Source of the DNA: Fischerella sp. PCC 9431
GTDB lineage: Bacteria > Cyanobacteriota > Cyanobacteriia > Cyanobacteriales > Nostocaceae
DNA: 64,000 nt
Direction: 5' to 3'
Assembly: GCF_000447295.1 (NCBI RefSeq)
Contig: NZ_KE650771.1
Location: forward strand, 2,993,988-3,057,987
Position numbers and translations under genes: made by a program. The notes under the pieces are model-generated. The model worked only from the letters and a program-made list of their open reading frames with translations, searched no databases and had not been told where the DNA came from. Positions 18,232 through 27,562 of the stretch are shown here, piece after piece. Every line of letters starts with the position of its first letter. Position 1 is the stretch's first letter.

Positions 18232-19197
18232 TTAAACCTCAGTACCGATCGCCAACCGCACTCCCCAAAAGATAATTAAAGCTGCAATAGCTAGCCCGTC
18301 ACGTCTTTTGAGGCGTAGATCGTGCCATTGGACTCGATGTTCATTAGGACTGGTAAAACCTCTCACCATCATTGCATTTGCCATTTGTTCTGCTCTGAGT
18401 AGTAGATTTTCTAAAAGTCTCTCTGCTACTAGCATCCAAACTTTGATGGCTCCTTTGAATCCCAATTTTTTCCAATTTATTGCTCTTGTCATAACAGAGC
18501 GAATTAAATTCTGTATTTCTTCTAAGACTAAAGGTATAAACCGTAACGATAAAGTCAACATTAATGTGATTTCAGTTACAGGTATATTAAATCTTTTTAG
18601 GGGTTGCATTAAGCTTTCGAGAGCGGCTGTAATTTCTTCTGGTGCGGTTGTTAGTAGATATAAATTGGTACTATAAATAACAGTAAATAATATTGTACTT
18701 AAGCTAATTGCTAAATCTAAAGAACGACGAGTTACTTTAATTGCGCCTTTTTCAAATAGTATGTAACTATATTTTTTTTGCTTCTGAGTGGATAAAGTTT
18801 TACTAGTTGGAGTTGGATTTGTAGTTGGACTTAAATTTGGAGTAGCAGAAGTAGTAGGATTTGATTGCTCAGTTAAGATTAAATCATTAGCTGGTAGACG
18901 TGGTTGATAGCTTATACCCAAACCATCAGGGCTAATAGCAGCAATCACTAACACAAAAAAGCATAGCATTAGTAACCAACCCATCTGCTGCTGCCAAACT
19001 CGCTTAGGAATTCTGGCAATTAGGGTAGCAAGAATCAACAATGCTACCAGTGATACTCGCCACAAATTGTTAGCAAAAATGTAAGTTGTAAGAAAACTCA
19101 TCAACCAGATAAACTTGACACGTGGGTCAAGTTTATGTAGCCAAGTTTGCGGTTGTTCTAGATAAAGACCTATTGGTAGCGATCGCAGTAAATCCAT
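18232..19197 (-). CDS. CbiQ/EcfT-type energy-coupling-factor transmembrane protein
   Basis: The T-component of an ECF transporter couples two ABC ATPases to a substrate-binding S-component. The 321-aa protein has N-terminal hydrophobic helices (~25-95) and, near the C-terminus, the coupling-helix Ala-Arg-Gly type motif seen as AMMVRGF (~275-281) plus an earlier SVMTRAINW. Residues ~115-155 are an unusual Thr/Pro/Ser-rich hydrophilic loop (TPNLSPTTNPTPTSK). No S-component or ATPase is adjacent, and the substrate is unknown. It lies downstream of der on the same strand, with a 120-base gap full of 7-bp repeats. Confidence 0.85.
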   Translation of the reverse strand: MDLLRSLPIGLYLEQPQTWLHKLDPRVKFIWLMSFLTTYIFANNLWRVSLVALLILATLIARIPKRVWQQQMGWLLMLCFFVLVIAAISPDGLGISYQPRLPANDLILTEQSNPTTSATPNLSPTTNPTPTSKTLSTQKQKKYSYILFEKGAIKVTRRSLDLAISLSTILFTVIYSTNLYLLTTAPEEITAALESLMQPLKRFNIPVTEITLMLTLSLRFIPLVLEEIQNLIRSVMTRAINWKKLGFKGAIKVWMLVAERLLENLLLRAEQMANAMMVRGFTSPNEHRVQWHDLRLKRRDGLAIAALIIFWGVRLAIGTEV

Positions 19198-19204
19198 ATT
19201 TCAA

Positions 19205-19316
19205 TTTTAGATTTTAGATTTTAGATTTTGGATTATTGAACTACATGTAAGTTCCCAGATTTATGATTTTAGACAGGTTTAACCAATCTAAAATCCAAAA
19301 TCCAAAATCCAAAATT
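19205..19316. repeat. Inverted STRR blocks between the CbiQ-type gene and der
   Basis: A block of (TTTTAGA)n at 19205-19236 and a block of (CCAAAAT)n at about 19284-19316 lie in opposite orientation and are nearly complementary. Together they could fold into a long A/T-rich hairpin between the two genes. Confidence 0.75.
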
Positions 19317-19317
19317 A

Positions 19318-20679
19318 CTAGACGCGGGCTGCTCTATTATTACTAGCACTTTCCACATCTCTAGCTTTTTTACTCCGCCAGAACAATCGGATCGGAGTAC
19401 CCTTAAATCCTAATTGCTGTCGGAATTGTCGTTCGATATAGCGACGGTAGTTATCGTTAAAACGTTTAGCATCATTAACAAACAATGCGATTGTAGGTGG
19501 CTGAGTGCTAACTTGCGTACCGTAATAAATCTTACCTTGTTTGCCACTGCGACTGACTGGTGGTGAATGCCAGCGAACAGCTTCCTCTAGAACTTCGTTG
19601 ATTACCGACGTGCTGACGCGACGCTTGTGTTCCTCAGCTGCTTGATTCACCAATTCCAAAATCTTCTCTACCCTTTGTCCAGTCAAAGCACTGACAAAAA
19701 TAGTTTCCGACCATTCAGTAAAATGTAGCCTTTCTTGCAAATGTTTTTCGTAATCGTAGATCGTGTAAGAGTCTTTGTCTACCGCATCCCACTTATTCAC
19801 CACAAGAACACAAGCCCGCCCTTCTTCGATTACCCGTCCGGCTAACTTTTGATCTTGGTCTGTCACACCATCAATAGCATCAATTACCAATAAAACTACA
19901 TCGGCGCGACGAATTGCTTTAAAAGCACGGTTAATACTAAAAAATTCCGGGCCATATTCGACGTTTTTCTTTTTGCGAATTCCTGCGGTGTCAATCAAAA
20001 GATAAGTTTTGCCATCGCGTTCAATTTTAGTATCAATTGCATCGCGGGTAGTACCGGAAATTGGGCTAACAATTGCTCTTTGTTCACCAACAAAAGCATT
20101 CAATAAGCTTGATTTACCAACATTTGGACGTCCGACAATTGCGATTTTGATTTCATCAATGCCTGGAATATCTTGGACTGGTGGTAAATAATTTACCAAT
20201 TTATCTAATAAATCTCCCGTACCACTACCATGAATAGCAGAAACGGCGAAAGGTTCACCTAATCCTAAATTCCAAAATTCCGCAGCTTGGATTAAACCTT
20301 GTTCTGTAGATTCACATTTATTTACAGCCAACAGCACGGGTACGGGTTGTTGTCGTAACCATGTAGCAATTTCTTCATCTGCTGCTGTCGGACCAGTTAG
20401 ACCGTCAACTACAAAAATCGCCGCGCTGGCTTCTGCAAGTGCAGCCATCGCCTGTTGGCGAATGAGTGGTAAAAATTCGGTATCATCATTAAAGACTAAA
20501 CCACCAGTATCGACTACCATAAATTCACGATCGCGCCAAAAAGCAGGCAAGTATGTGCGATCGCGCGTTACTCCTGGTTGATCATAAACGATAGCAGATT
20601 GCTCCCCTGCCAAACGATTGACAAAAGTCGATTTACCCACATTCGGGCGACCAATAATAGCTACGATAGGAAGTTTCAT
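19318..20679 (-). CDS. der: Ribosome-associated GTPase Der (EngA)
   Basis: A double-GTPase needed for 50S subunit assembly. The 453-aa protein has two tandem G domains: [14 protein letters not shown] at ~10 with DTGG and NKCE (G4), then [14 protein letters not shown] at ~182 with DTAG and NKWD. The C-terminal KH-like domain ends with [15 protein letters not shown]. All G-motifs are intact. Confidence 0.97.
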   Translation of the reverse strand: MKLPIVAIIGRPNVGKSTFVNRLAGEQSAIVYDQPGVTRDRTYLPAFWRDREFMVVDTGGLVFNDDTEFLPLIRQQAMAALAEASAAIFVVDGLTGPTAADEEIATWLRQQPVPVLLAVNKCESTEQGLIQAAEFWNLGLGEPFAVSAIHGSGTGDLLDKLVNYLPPVQDIPGIDEIKIAIVGRPNVGKSSLLNAFVGEQRAIVSPISGTTRDAIDTKIERDGKTYLLIDTAGIRKKKNVEYGPEFFSINRAFKAIRRADVVLLVIDAIDGVTDQDQKLAGRVIEEGRACVLVVNKWDAVDKDSYTIYDYEKHLQERLHFTEWSETIFVSALTGQRVEKILELVNQAAEEHKRRVSTSVINEVLEEAVRWHSPPVSRSGKQGKIYYGTQVSTQPPTIALFVNDAKRFNDNYRRYIERQFRQQLGFKGTPIRLFWRSKKARDVESASNNRAARV

Positions 20680-20879
20680 AATGTCGATGCAGAATACTGC
20701 AAATCTTTATTGTAGCGATTAGAGCTGTTCTTTTTATCTGTTTACCATTTAATTAGTAGCAATCTTTGTAAATCCTCTTGGCTTTACTTGCTCAGAATTG
20801 AGTTCAGCTAAGAATCTTCAATTAGAATTCAAAAGTGAGCAAGAGTCTATAAAAAATAAACGATATTTTTGATAATTCA

Positions 20880-21656
20880 ATGCCACTCACCAAAAAACTT
20901 TTTTGTGTTGATGACCTAAATGTGCAAACTTATAACTGTGAAACTGACTTAGCTGAAAATGTAGCAGAAATTGCCCGGAATTATTTACAGGAAGTTTTGC
21001 AAAAAAAAGGTCATGCTGCTGTATTGCTAGCCACAGGTAATTCGCAGATAAAATTTCTCGATGCATTGATAGCATTGGGTGGTATAGATTGGTCGCAGGT
21101 TACTTGTTTTCATTTGGATGAATACTTAGGAGTTTCTGCTGATCATCCTGCTAGTTTCCGTCACTATCTCCGAGAACGTTTTCACAAACGAGTCAATCTA
21201 AAAAAATTTCACTATATCGAGGGTGACGCTTTAGAACCTCTATTAGAATGCGATCGCTATAGCAAATTATTGCAAGCACAACCAATTGATTTATGTTGTT
21301 TGGGTGTCGGAGAAAACGGACACATTGCTTTCAACGATCCATCTGTGGCTAATTTCCAAGATCCTTACAGTGTGAAATTAGTAAGATTAGATCAAGCGAA
21401 TCACCAGCAACAAGTTAAGCAAGGTCATTTTCCGAGTTTAGAAGCTGTACCAAAATATGCTTTTACTGTTACGATTCCCATGATTTGTTCTGCTCAAAAA
21501 ATTCTTTGTCTGGCACCAGGCTCACACAAAGCTAAAATCGTGCAACAGATGCTACAAGGAAATATTAGTACAGATTGTCCTGCTTCTATTTTGCGTCAAT
21601 ATTCTCAGGCAACCTTGTTTTTGGATCAAGATTCTACTTCATTAATTAGTCGTTGA
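20880..21656 (+). CDS. nagB: Glucosamine-6-phosphate deaminase (NagB family)
   Basis: Interconverts glucosamine-6-phosphate with fructose-6-phosphate and ammonia. The 258-aa protein shows LATGNSQ (phosphate loop), FHLDEYLGV (catalytic Asp/Glu) and GVGENGHIAFNDPS (catalytic His and acid), all as in NagB. It differs from the sister family 6-phosphogluconolactonase, which lacks the GENGHIAFNDP signature. No nagA is next to it. The ATG at 20880 opens the frame without a strong ribosome-binding site. Confidence 0.92.
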   Translation: MPLTKKLFCVDDLNVQTYNCETDLAENVAEIARNYLQEVLQKKGHAAVLLATGNSQIKFLDALIALGGIDWSQVTCFHLDEYLGVSADHPASFRHYLRERFHKRVNLKKFHYIEGDALEPLLECDRYSKLLQAQPIDLCCLGVGENGHIAFNDPSVANFQDPYSVKLVRLDQANHQQQVKQGHFPSLEAVPKYAFTVTIPMICSAQKILCLAPGSHKAKIVQQMLQGNISTDCPASILRQYSQATLFLDQDSTSLISR

Positions 21657-21759
21657 TATAAATTTTTATATTTATATAGTTAACCTATTTTTAACCTTAA
21701 TTTAGAGTAACTGCCTATATTCTGAATAACGGCAAAAACTCTCAATTTTTATACAAATT

Positions 21760-22482
21760 ATGGATCTCAAAGATAAAGTTGCGATCGTGACTGGGGCTAG
21801 CAGTGGTATCGGTACAGCCATTGCTCATAATTTAGATGAGGCTGGAATGAAGCTGGTTTTAACAGGGCGATCGCAACAAAAGCTTTCCGAACTTGGAAAT
21901 CAACTTAAAAATGCCACCATTGTTCCAGGTGAAATTACTGAGCCTGCTTTACCACAACGTCTGCTTGATACTGCACTGTCACAGTACGGGTCTTTGGATG
22001 TCATCATTAACAATGCAGGTGTAATGCATATGATGGCAATTGAAGAAGCCGACATCGAAGCGTTGTGTAACATGATCCGCGTTAATTATGAGGCGGTGGT
22101 GAGAATGTGTTATACAGTCTTGCCTTATTTTAAAAAGCAAAAAAGCGGCTTTATCATCAATATGTCTAGCATATCGGGACTAAAAACCACACCGATGATC
22201 GGTGTTTATGATGGTACTAAACATGCTGTGGAAGCTTTTACAGATTCTTTACGGATGGAATTAGCTGGTTCTGGTGTTGGGATTGCGACTATAGAACCTG
22301 GTGCAGTCGCAACAAATCTTTATGAATCTTGGCGTGAAAGCGGTAAGCAAGGCTACGACGAATTAGTCTCACAGCCACTACAAGCTGGTGATGTTGCTCG
22401 TTGTGTACGTTTTATTTTAGAACAACCTGCTTCTGTAATTGTGCCTCGCCTGCTTGTAGTTCCAGCCGCATCGCCCGTTTAA
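21760..22482 (+). CDS. Short-chain dehydrogenase/reductase (classical SDR)
   Basis: A 240-aa NAD(P)-dependent oxidoreductase with Rossmann TGASSGIG (12-19), the NNAG motif (~88-91), the catalytic Ser in MSSISG and the YDGTK active site (Tyr-x-x-x-Lys). An Arg in LTGRSQ after strand beta-2 suggests NADP(H) preference. The EPGAVATNL motif follows the active site. The sequence resembles YdfG or clavulanate-type SDRs, but the substrate cannot be assigned. Confidence 0.88.
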   Translation: MDLKDKVAIVTGASSGIGTAIAHNLDEAGMKLVLTGRSQQKLSELGNQLKNATIVPGEITEPALPQRLLDTALSQYGSLDVIINNAGVMHMMAIEEADIEALCNMIRVNYEAVVRMCYTVLPYFKKQKSGFIINMSSISGLKTTPMIGVYDGTKHAVEAFTDSLRMELAGSGVGIATIEPGAVATNLYESWRESGKQGYDELVSQPLQAGDVARCVRFILEQPASVIVPRLLVVPAASPV

Positions 22483-22493
22483 AAAATTCTGAT

Positions 22494-22524
22494 AACTTCC
22501 CTCTTTTTTAGCAAAGAGGGAGTT
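22494..22524. terminator. Bidirectional terminator between the SDR gene and trpE
   Basis: AACTTCCCTCTTT pairs with AAAGAGGGAGTT around a short loop. The stem is ~12 bp with A- and T-rich flanks, placed between two convergent genes. Confidence 0.6.
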
Positions 22525-22591
22525 GTTGATACTCTCCTTAGTTTATTTATGGGGTTTTCCCTGTTCCCTGTTAAGAGTTCTTTGTTTCCTC

Positions 22592-24115
22592 TTAACGCAA
22601 ACAACGTATTGCTTCTAACAAACCTCTAGCTTTATTCAAAGTTTCTTCGTATTCCTTTTCTGGTTCCGAATCAGCTACCAACCCTGCACCAGCTTGCACA
22701 TATACTGTATTATTCCGTAAAACCATTGTGCGAATGGCGATCGCAGAATTTAATTGTCCTTCAAAATCATAATATCCATATACACCAGAATAAACACCAC
22801 GCCGACTCGGTTCTAACTCATTGATAATCTCCATCGCCCGAATTTTGGGCGCGCCGCTAACAGTTCCGGCTGGAAAACAAGCTTTGAGTAAATCCCAGGC
22901 TGTTTTACCAGGTGCTAATTTACCTACCACATTGCTGACAATGTGCATCACATGGGAGTAGCGTTCAATAATCATTAACTCGTCTACCTTCACCGTACCG
23001 CTTTGGCACACCCGCCCCAAATCATTACGCCCCAAGTCCACAAGCATGACATGTTCAGCTATTTCTTTGGGATCTTTGAGTAATTCTTCTGCTAAAGCTA
23101 TGTCTTGCTGGGTTGTCTTACCCCGTGGACGAGTACCAGCAATAGGACGGACTGTAGCTAGTAAATCTCCTTCAGAATCACGTTCGGCTTTTACCATCAC
23201 TTCCGGACTTGAACCAATAATTTGCCAATCCTGGAAGTTAAAAAATGACATGTAAGGAGAAGGATTAATCTGACGCAGGGAACGGTACAAAGCAAAAGGA
23301 TCGCCGGTGTATTCTGTTGATAAGCGCTGGGAAATTACTACCTGAAAGATATCCCCAGCTTTGATGTATTCTTTTGCCTTTTGAACGCTGTTACAGAATT
23401 GATCACGGGTGAAATTACTCTTATACTCTTCGACTCCTGGTACTTCTGTTAGTCTCTTATTTCCTGGAGGATTCCATTCTAATAAAGTATTTTGTCCAGA
23501 TAAAGGCAGAGATAACTTATCAACCATGCGAGTTACGCGATCGCTTGCCTTTTTGTAGGCTGTCTGTAAATCTACATTTGGATCACGCAAATCGGCGTAA
23601 CCCACAGCCCAAATTTTCCGCTTCACTTGGTCAAAAATTAACAGATGATCTACCTGCATCCACACAGCATCAGGAATATTACGGTGATCTTGTGAATGAA
23701 TTGGTACACGCGGCTCAATCCAATTGATTAATTCATAGCCCCAAAACCCAAATAAACCACCAATTCCCGGTGGTAGCTGGGGTAATTTGACTGGATAAAA
23801 AGATTCTAAACATGTTGTTAAAGCTGCAAATGGATCACCCGTAAATACAACTTGTGAACCATCACGGTGCATTTGAGTGGTGCGATCGCCCCTGACTTCT
23901 AAAATCCACAGTGGATCACAACCCAATAAACTATAACGCCCGATGTTTTCTCCACCTTCTACCGATTCCAACAAAAAACTATAAGGTTGTCCAGCACAAA
24001 CTTTATACCAAGCAGAAACAGGTGTATCTAAATCTGCTACCCATTCCTGATATACCGGGACAAAATTACCATTTTTAGCTAATTCGGAGAATTGAGAGAA
24101 ATCAGGGAAAATCAT
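22592..24115 (-). CDS. trpE: Anthranilate synthase component I
   Basis: Makes anthranilate from chorismate for tryptophan. The 507-aa protein has an N-terminal TrpE domain with the tryptophan-binding LLES motif, and a chorismate-binding C-terminal domain with KAGDIFQVVISQR, IAGTRPRG, EHVMLVDLGRND, FPAGTVSGAPK and IRTMVLRNN. It is a stand-alone component I without a fused TrpG. An AGGGAAC heptamer array sits 16 bases upstream of the start, so the promoter must be in or beyond it. Confidence 0.95.
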   Translation of the reverse strand: MIFPDFSQFSELAKNGNFVPVYQEWVADLDTPVSAWYKVCAGQPYSFLLESVEGGENIGRYSLLGCDPLWILEVRGDRTTQMHRDGSQVVFTGDPFAALTTCLESFYPVKLPQLPPGIGGLFGFWGYELINWIEPRVPIHSQDHRNIPDAVWMQVDHLLIFDQVKRKIWAVGYADLRDPNVDLQTAYKKASDRVTRMVDKLSLPLSGQNTLLEWNPPGNKRLTEVPGVEEYKSNFTRDQFCNSVQKAKEYIKAGDIFQVVISQRLSTEYTGDPFALYRSLRQINPSPYMSFFNFQDWQIIGSSPEVMVKAERDSEGDLLATVRPIAGTRPRGKTTQQDIALAEELLKDPKEIAEHVMLVDLGRNDLGRVCQSGTVKVDELMIIERYSHVMHIVSNVVGKLAPGKTAWDLLKACFPAGTVSGAPKIRAMEIINELEPSRRGVYSGVYGYYDFEGQLNSAIAIRTMVLRNNTVYVQAGAGLVADSEPEKEYEETLNKARGLLEAIRCLR

Positions 24116-24549
24116 ATCAAAATCAAATAAAGGGAACAGGGAACAGGGAACAGGGAACAGGGAACAGGGAACAGGGAACGGGTGTGGGTTTTCTTTTCCC
24201 TAATCTTTATTCCTTGTTTTCATATCTATCAGGTGTAATTAATTTATTTAGGCACTTATTTTCGATGATTAAACACTAAAGCTAAACCATAAAATAACAC
24301 TAACCCTACGAAGGGCTGACTGTGGAGCTGGATAGATTTTATATTTTATATTTCAGAACTCGTACTACTTTAGTTCTTAATTCTTAATTACTCTCAGAAA
24401 AAATAGCATTTTTGTTAGCAATATAGAGCAGACGCGGACACTAAAAGACGCGGCGAAACGGAGAAAGTTTTAGAAACATTTTCCCCGTATCCCCGTGTCT
24501 TTGGTTTACCGTGTCTGCGTTATGGACTATTTCCTTAATTCAATATTAA
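24116..24549. other. Gap between trpE and psaD
   Basis: It contains the AGGGAAC array and a longer inverted repeat at about 24429-24525, where GCAGACGCGGACAC faces GTGTCTGCG and TTTCCCCGTATCCCCGTGTC forms the second arm. This is dispersed repeat-like sequence. No ORF is credible. Confidence 0.6.
24131..24179. repeat. STRR: seven perfect copies of AGGGAAC
   Basis: Forty-nine bases of uninterrupted 7-bp repeats directly upstream of the trpE start codon on the minus strand. The perfection suggests recent slippage. Confidence 0.95.
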
Positions 24550-24972
24550 TTAAGGAGCGTCGTAGGTAGCTACGCCACTGAACTTGACTTTAGAAGGACT
24601 GGGATTTTGACCGATTCTGCGATCGTTATAACGTACTTTCTCCCGACCTGCGTTGACTTTCTCAGGGAAGACACCATCAGCTGGGTGAATGTAAACCGTT
24701 TCGCCGTTAGGATAAATCCGGTAAATTTTGTAATCTGTGATTTTGAATTTCCGGAGTTGTCCACCCAAAGCAATGCATTGCTCTTTACGAGCTAAATATA
24801 GCAAGTTTTCTCCTTGCGACATAACGGCAGCGCCACCTGTAGGCATTTCAAAGACTTGCTCTTTTGAGCTAGTCCAAGTGATAGCGTACTTTTCTTCAAC
24901 TTCTGCTTTTTTGAGCAGACCGCCAGTGCTGCCGCCAAATTTCGGAGTTTTTCCAGAAAGTGTTTCTGCCAT
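24550..24972 (-). CDS. psaD: Photosystem I reaction centre subunit II (PsaD)
   Basis: The stromal-side ferredoxin-docking subunit of photosystem I. The 140-aa protein starts [14 protein letters not shown] and shows [16 protein letters not shown], the ferredoxin-contact region with [33 protein letters not shown] and the tail [19 protein letters not shown] frame extension to 25008 adds 12 residues ([12 protein letters not shown]) that are not part of PsaD, so the internal ATG at 24972 is used. An HLR1-like site lies about 60 bases upstream. Confidence 0.98.
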   Translation of the reverse strand: MAETLSGKTPKFGGSTGGLLKKAEVEEKYAITWTSSKEQVFEMPTGGAAVMSQGENLLYLARKEQCIALGGQLRKFKITDYKIYRIYPNGETVYIHPADGVFPEKVNAGREKVRYNDRRIGQNPSPSKVKFSGVATYDAP

Positions 24973-25033
24973 AAAGCGTCTCTCAACGTTTTTAGGGCAT
25001 CGTAACACCGCTTATGGGGACATATAGCGATTG

Positions 25034-25049
25034 TGTAAGGAACTGTAAC
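25034..25049 (-). promoter_or_regulatory. HLR1-like (RpaB) site upstream of psaD
   Basis: On the minus strand the sequence is GTTACAGTTCCTTACA. The HLR1 consensus is two (G/T)TTACA hexamers separated by four bases, the first two of them A/T. Both TTACA cores and the exact spacing are present; the G after the first hexamer and the C before the second core are off consensus. RpaB/HLR1 control of photosystem I genes is known in model cyanobacteria. Confidence 0.5.
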
Positions 25050-25113
25050 AGTTGGGCATTGGTTATTATTTCTTCACAAAAGACAAATGACTAATAACAA
25101 ATGAATATTGTAC

Positions 25114-25133
25114 AGACGCGATTAATCGCGTCT
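25114..25133. repeat. 20-bp perfect palindrome AGACGCGATTAATCGCGTCT
   Basis: A short palindrome between psaD and the histidine kinase. Almost the same sequence recurs at 54961-54980, so it is a dispersed element. Confidence 0.8.
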
Positions 25134-25136
25134 CTA

Positions 25137-27152
25137 CTATTGACTTTTAACTCTTGATGGTCTTTGTTCCTGGCTTCCCTCAACAATGGGTATGGTGAAA
25201 TGAAACTGACTACCCTGATTTTTACCCTCTGATTCTGCCCAAATTTCCCCTCCCCAGCCATTGACAATTTGACGGCATATTGCTAAACCTAAACCTGTAC
25301 CGCCTGTGCTGCGTCTGAGCGCTCCCTCTTCTTGATAAAAGCGGTCAAACACAATTTCTAAACGATTGGGTTCAATACCTCTTCCTGTGTCTGCGACAGT
25401 GACTTCGACCATTGGCGTGTCGTTGCGAATAGCTTTGATGGTTATTAGTCCATCGGGAGGTGTGAATTTGCAAGCGTTGTCTACAAGTTTGGCGATGACT
25501 TCGACCAACCAATCACCATCAGCTTTGACTAAAGGCAGCTTATGTGCCAATTCTGTTGTGATCTGGGGCAGTTTTTCATCCCCTGCCAAGCGGGTGCGAA
25601 GACGACTCAGGGCTAAATCCACACACTCTTGTAAGCTTAGTGATTCGGGATGCCATTCTACTCGCCCACTTTCTAAGTTGGAAAGCGTCAGGAAATCTTG
25701 GATCAGCTTTCGCATCCGTTCGGAGTCGGAAAGAGCAGTGTTTAGCATTACCTGGCGCAATTCTAAAGGCATATCTGGTTCAGTAGCCAAGCTTTCCAAG
25801 CACACCTGAATTGTAGATAGAGGTGTACGCAATTCATGACCGGTGATGGCGATCAGGTTGCTACGTGTACGATCTAAAGCTTCTAACTGTTTGTTAAGTT
25901 CTCCAAGATTCGCATAGGCTTCGGCTTGAATGAGAGCAGTTCCAATATGAGTGGCGATCGCTTCTACTAAATCTAATTCGCCAGCCTGCCAATCATGGGG
26001 AGTTTCGCCACAATAGTGCAATTCTACTATGCCCAATAGCCGTCCTTGAAAAAGCACTGGTTCCATCAGCCAAGAGCGAATGGTGTATCTCTCTACAATT
26101 TGCCATAAAGCTTTAGAGTTAATTACCCGCGAGTCATTGAAGGTATCGACAACTCGGACACCTTCACTCTGGATCACTACTTCTTCAAACAGAGGATTAT
26201 TTTCTAAGGGCCAAGTTTGTCCCAAAAAAGACAAAACACCGGGAATTAAAAACTCGTGTTCAATGATAGCTTGGGTGTCTGTAGCTTGAGCGCGGTAAAT
26301 TAAACAGCGACAAGCCCCTAAATTTTGTCCTAATTCTTGGGCTGCTACTTTGAGAATTTCGTGAGGATCGAGCGATCGCCTAATTGCAGTACTAATTGAG
26401 TTGACTAATCTTTCTTTACGTGCTTGCGCGGATATCGAACGATAGGCTTTATGCAATTTGTATTGACTCGCTTGTAAATAAGTCACCAAACGTTGCACAA
26501 ACGGATCGGTATCAATATCGCAAGCGTATTCACTCAGCAATTGTTTGGTTTTGCCACTATTCTTACGCCCTGCGATGCTAAAACGCTTAAACGCTTGCTC
26601 AATTTTATCTCTTAACTCTGGTCTATAGACTAAAATCCGCTTCAGCAAAAGTTCGGCAGCTTTGAGGCTGACTCCCCGTTCCGCCGTCCAAATTCCTTCA
26701 AATCTCCGCGCCGCGTCCATATCTAGACCAGGAGTTAATTCTCGTATTTCCCTATTTTTAGCTAAAGAACCCAAACTTTCTCGACAAACTAAACAAGTAG
26801 CATAGTTTTGGGCTACGACCACCAAATGCCACTCTTGGCTGAGAGCGTCATCTGGCTCAAAAGCGACTTTTTCGTAAAATTCCGAGCTGTTAGTAAAATC
26901 AGTTTCTGGCGCAGATAATACGTATATCTGATTACTTCGCTGGGCAAGCCGTTGATAACGATGAGCTTCCTGGCGATAGAATCGCTCTCTTTGAAAGCTA
27001 GCAATTACCAAAGGCTGCTCTAGGGTAGCAGCTAAAACCTGATCTTCCATCGCGTGGGATAACGCCGTTAGCGATGCTTTGAAGTATAGTTGGGGCCGCA
27101 GGTTGGGTATAGCCTGTAGCAAATCACTCAGCACGGAAATTGAAATGCTCAT
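25137..27152 (-). CDS. DICT-GAF sensor histidine kinase
   Basis: A 671-aa soluble sensor kinase. Residues ~1-190 form a DICT domain (sensory, found next to light and c-di-GMP proteins), recognised by the start ISISVLSDLLQAIPNLRPQLYFKASL. A helical linker follows, then a GAF domain (~245-415, with HEFLIPGVLSFLG and ELHYCGETPHDW). The HisKA dimerisation helix has phospho-acceptor His439 in ITGHELRTPLS. The HATPase domain shows N-box LVDNACKF, ADTGRGI and GGTGLGLAICRQI. No transmembrane segment is seen. No response regulator is adjacent; the OmpR-type regulator is 10 kb away. The ligand or light signal is unknown. Confidence 0.9.
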   Translation of the reverse strand: MSISISVLSDLLQAIPNLRPQLYFKASLTALSHAMEDQVLAATLEQPLVIASFQRERFYRQEAHRYQRLAQRSNQIYVLSAPETDFTNSSEFYEKVAFEPDDALSQEWHLVVVAQNYATCLVCRESLGSLAKNREIRELTPGLDMDAARRFEGIWTAERGVSLKAAELLLKRILVYRPELRDKIEQAFKRFSIAGRKNSGKTKQLLSEYACDIDTDPFVQRLVTYLQASQYKLHKAYRSISAQARKERLVNSISTAIRRSLDPHEILKVAAQELGQNLGACRCLIYRAQATDTQAIIEHEFLIPGVLSFLGQTWPLENNPLFEEVVIQSEGVRVVDTFNDSRVINSKALWQIVERYTIRSWLMEPVLFQGRLLGIVELHYCGETPHDWQAGELDLVEAIATHIGTALIQAEAYANLGELNKQLEALDRTRSNLIAITGHELRTPLSTIQVCLESLATEPDMPLELRQVMLNTALSDSERMRKLIQDFLTLSNLESGRVEWHPESLSLQECVDLALSRLRTRLAGDEKLPQITTELAHKLPLVKADGDWLVEVIAKLVDNACKFTPPDGLITIKAIRNDTPMVEVTVADTGRGIEPNRLEIVFDRFYQEEGALRRSTGGTGLGLAICRQIVNGWGGEIWAESEGKNQGSQFHFTIPIVEGSQEQRPSRVKSQ

Positions 27153-27562
27153 GAACGTCCTAAAAGAGCCACAATCTGGACATGATTCACGTCACAGCTG
27201 CATTGTACAAATTACAACGGCCTTTCAAATCAAGCATTTCGTTGCAATATGTAAAGAATGGTGAACACCGCCAGCAAAATGACGCTGTAGAGTGGGTGAG
27301 AACACAATCACAAAGAAGGTGGTGGAGGCGAAACAATGATATGAAAGTTCCTATGTTTCGTGTTTATCTATGCAAGTTTTAAATTTATTTTAGAATTATA
27401 AAGATTTGATAATGTGACTTTGATGCGTTTTTGCCCATTAGCTAAATGTGATTATCATTTATTTTTGGTTGCACAACTCACAAAGTTTTTATCAAGCGTC
27501 TTTTTTCCTATTGACGCTCTACTAAACCTCAAAAATATAGATTTTATACGGAATACTGGCTG
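27153..27562. other. Divergent gap between the kinase and debranching enzyme genes
   Basis: This 410-base spacer is AT-rich in its second half. Two weak overlapping frames (27079-27382) have no coding features. I see no repeat, hairpin or RNA gene in it; both promoters must lie here. Confidence 0.5.
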
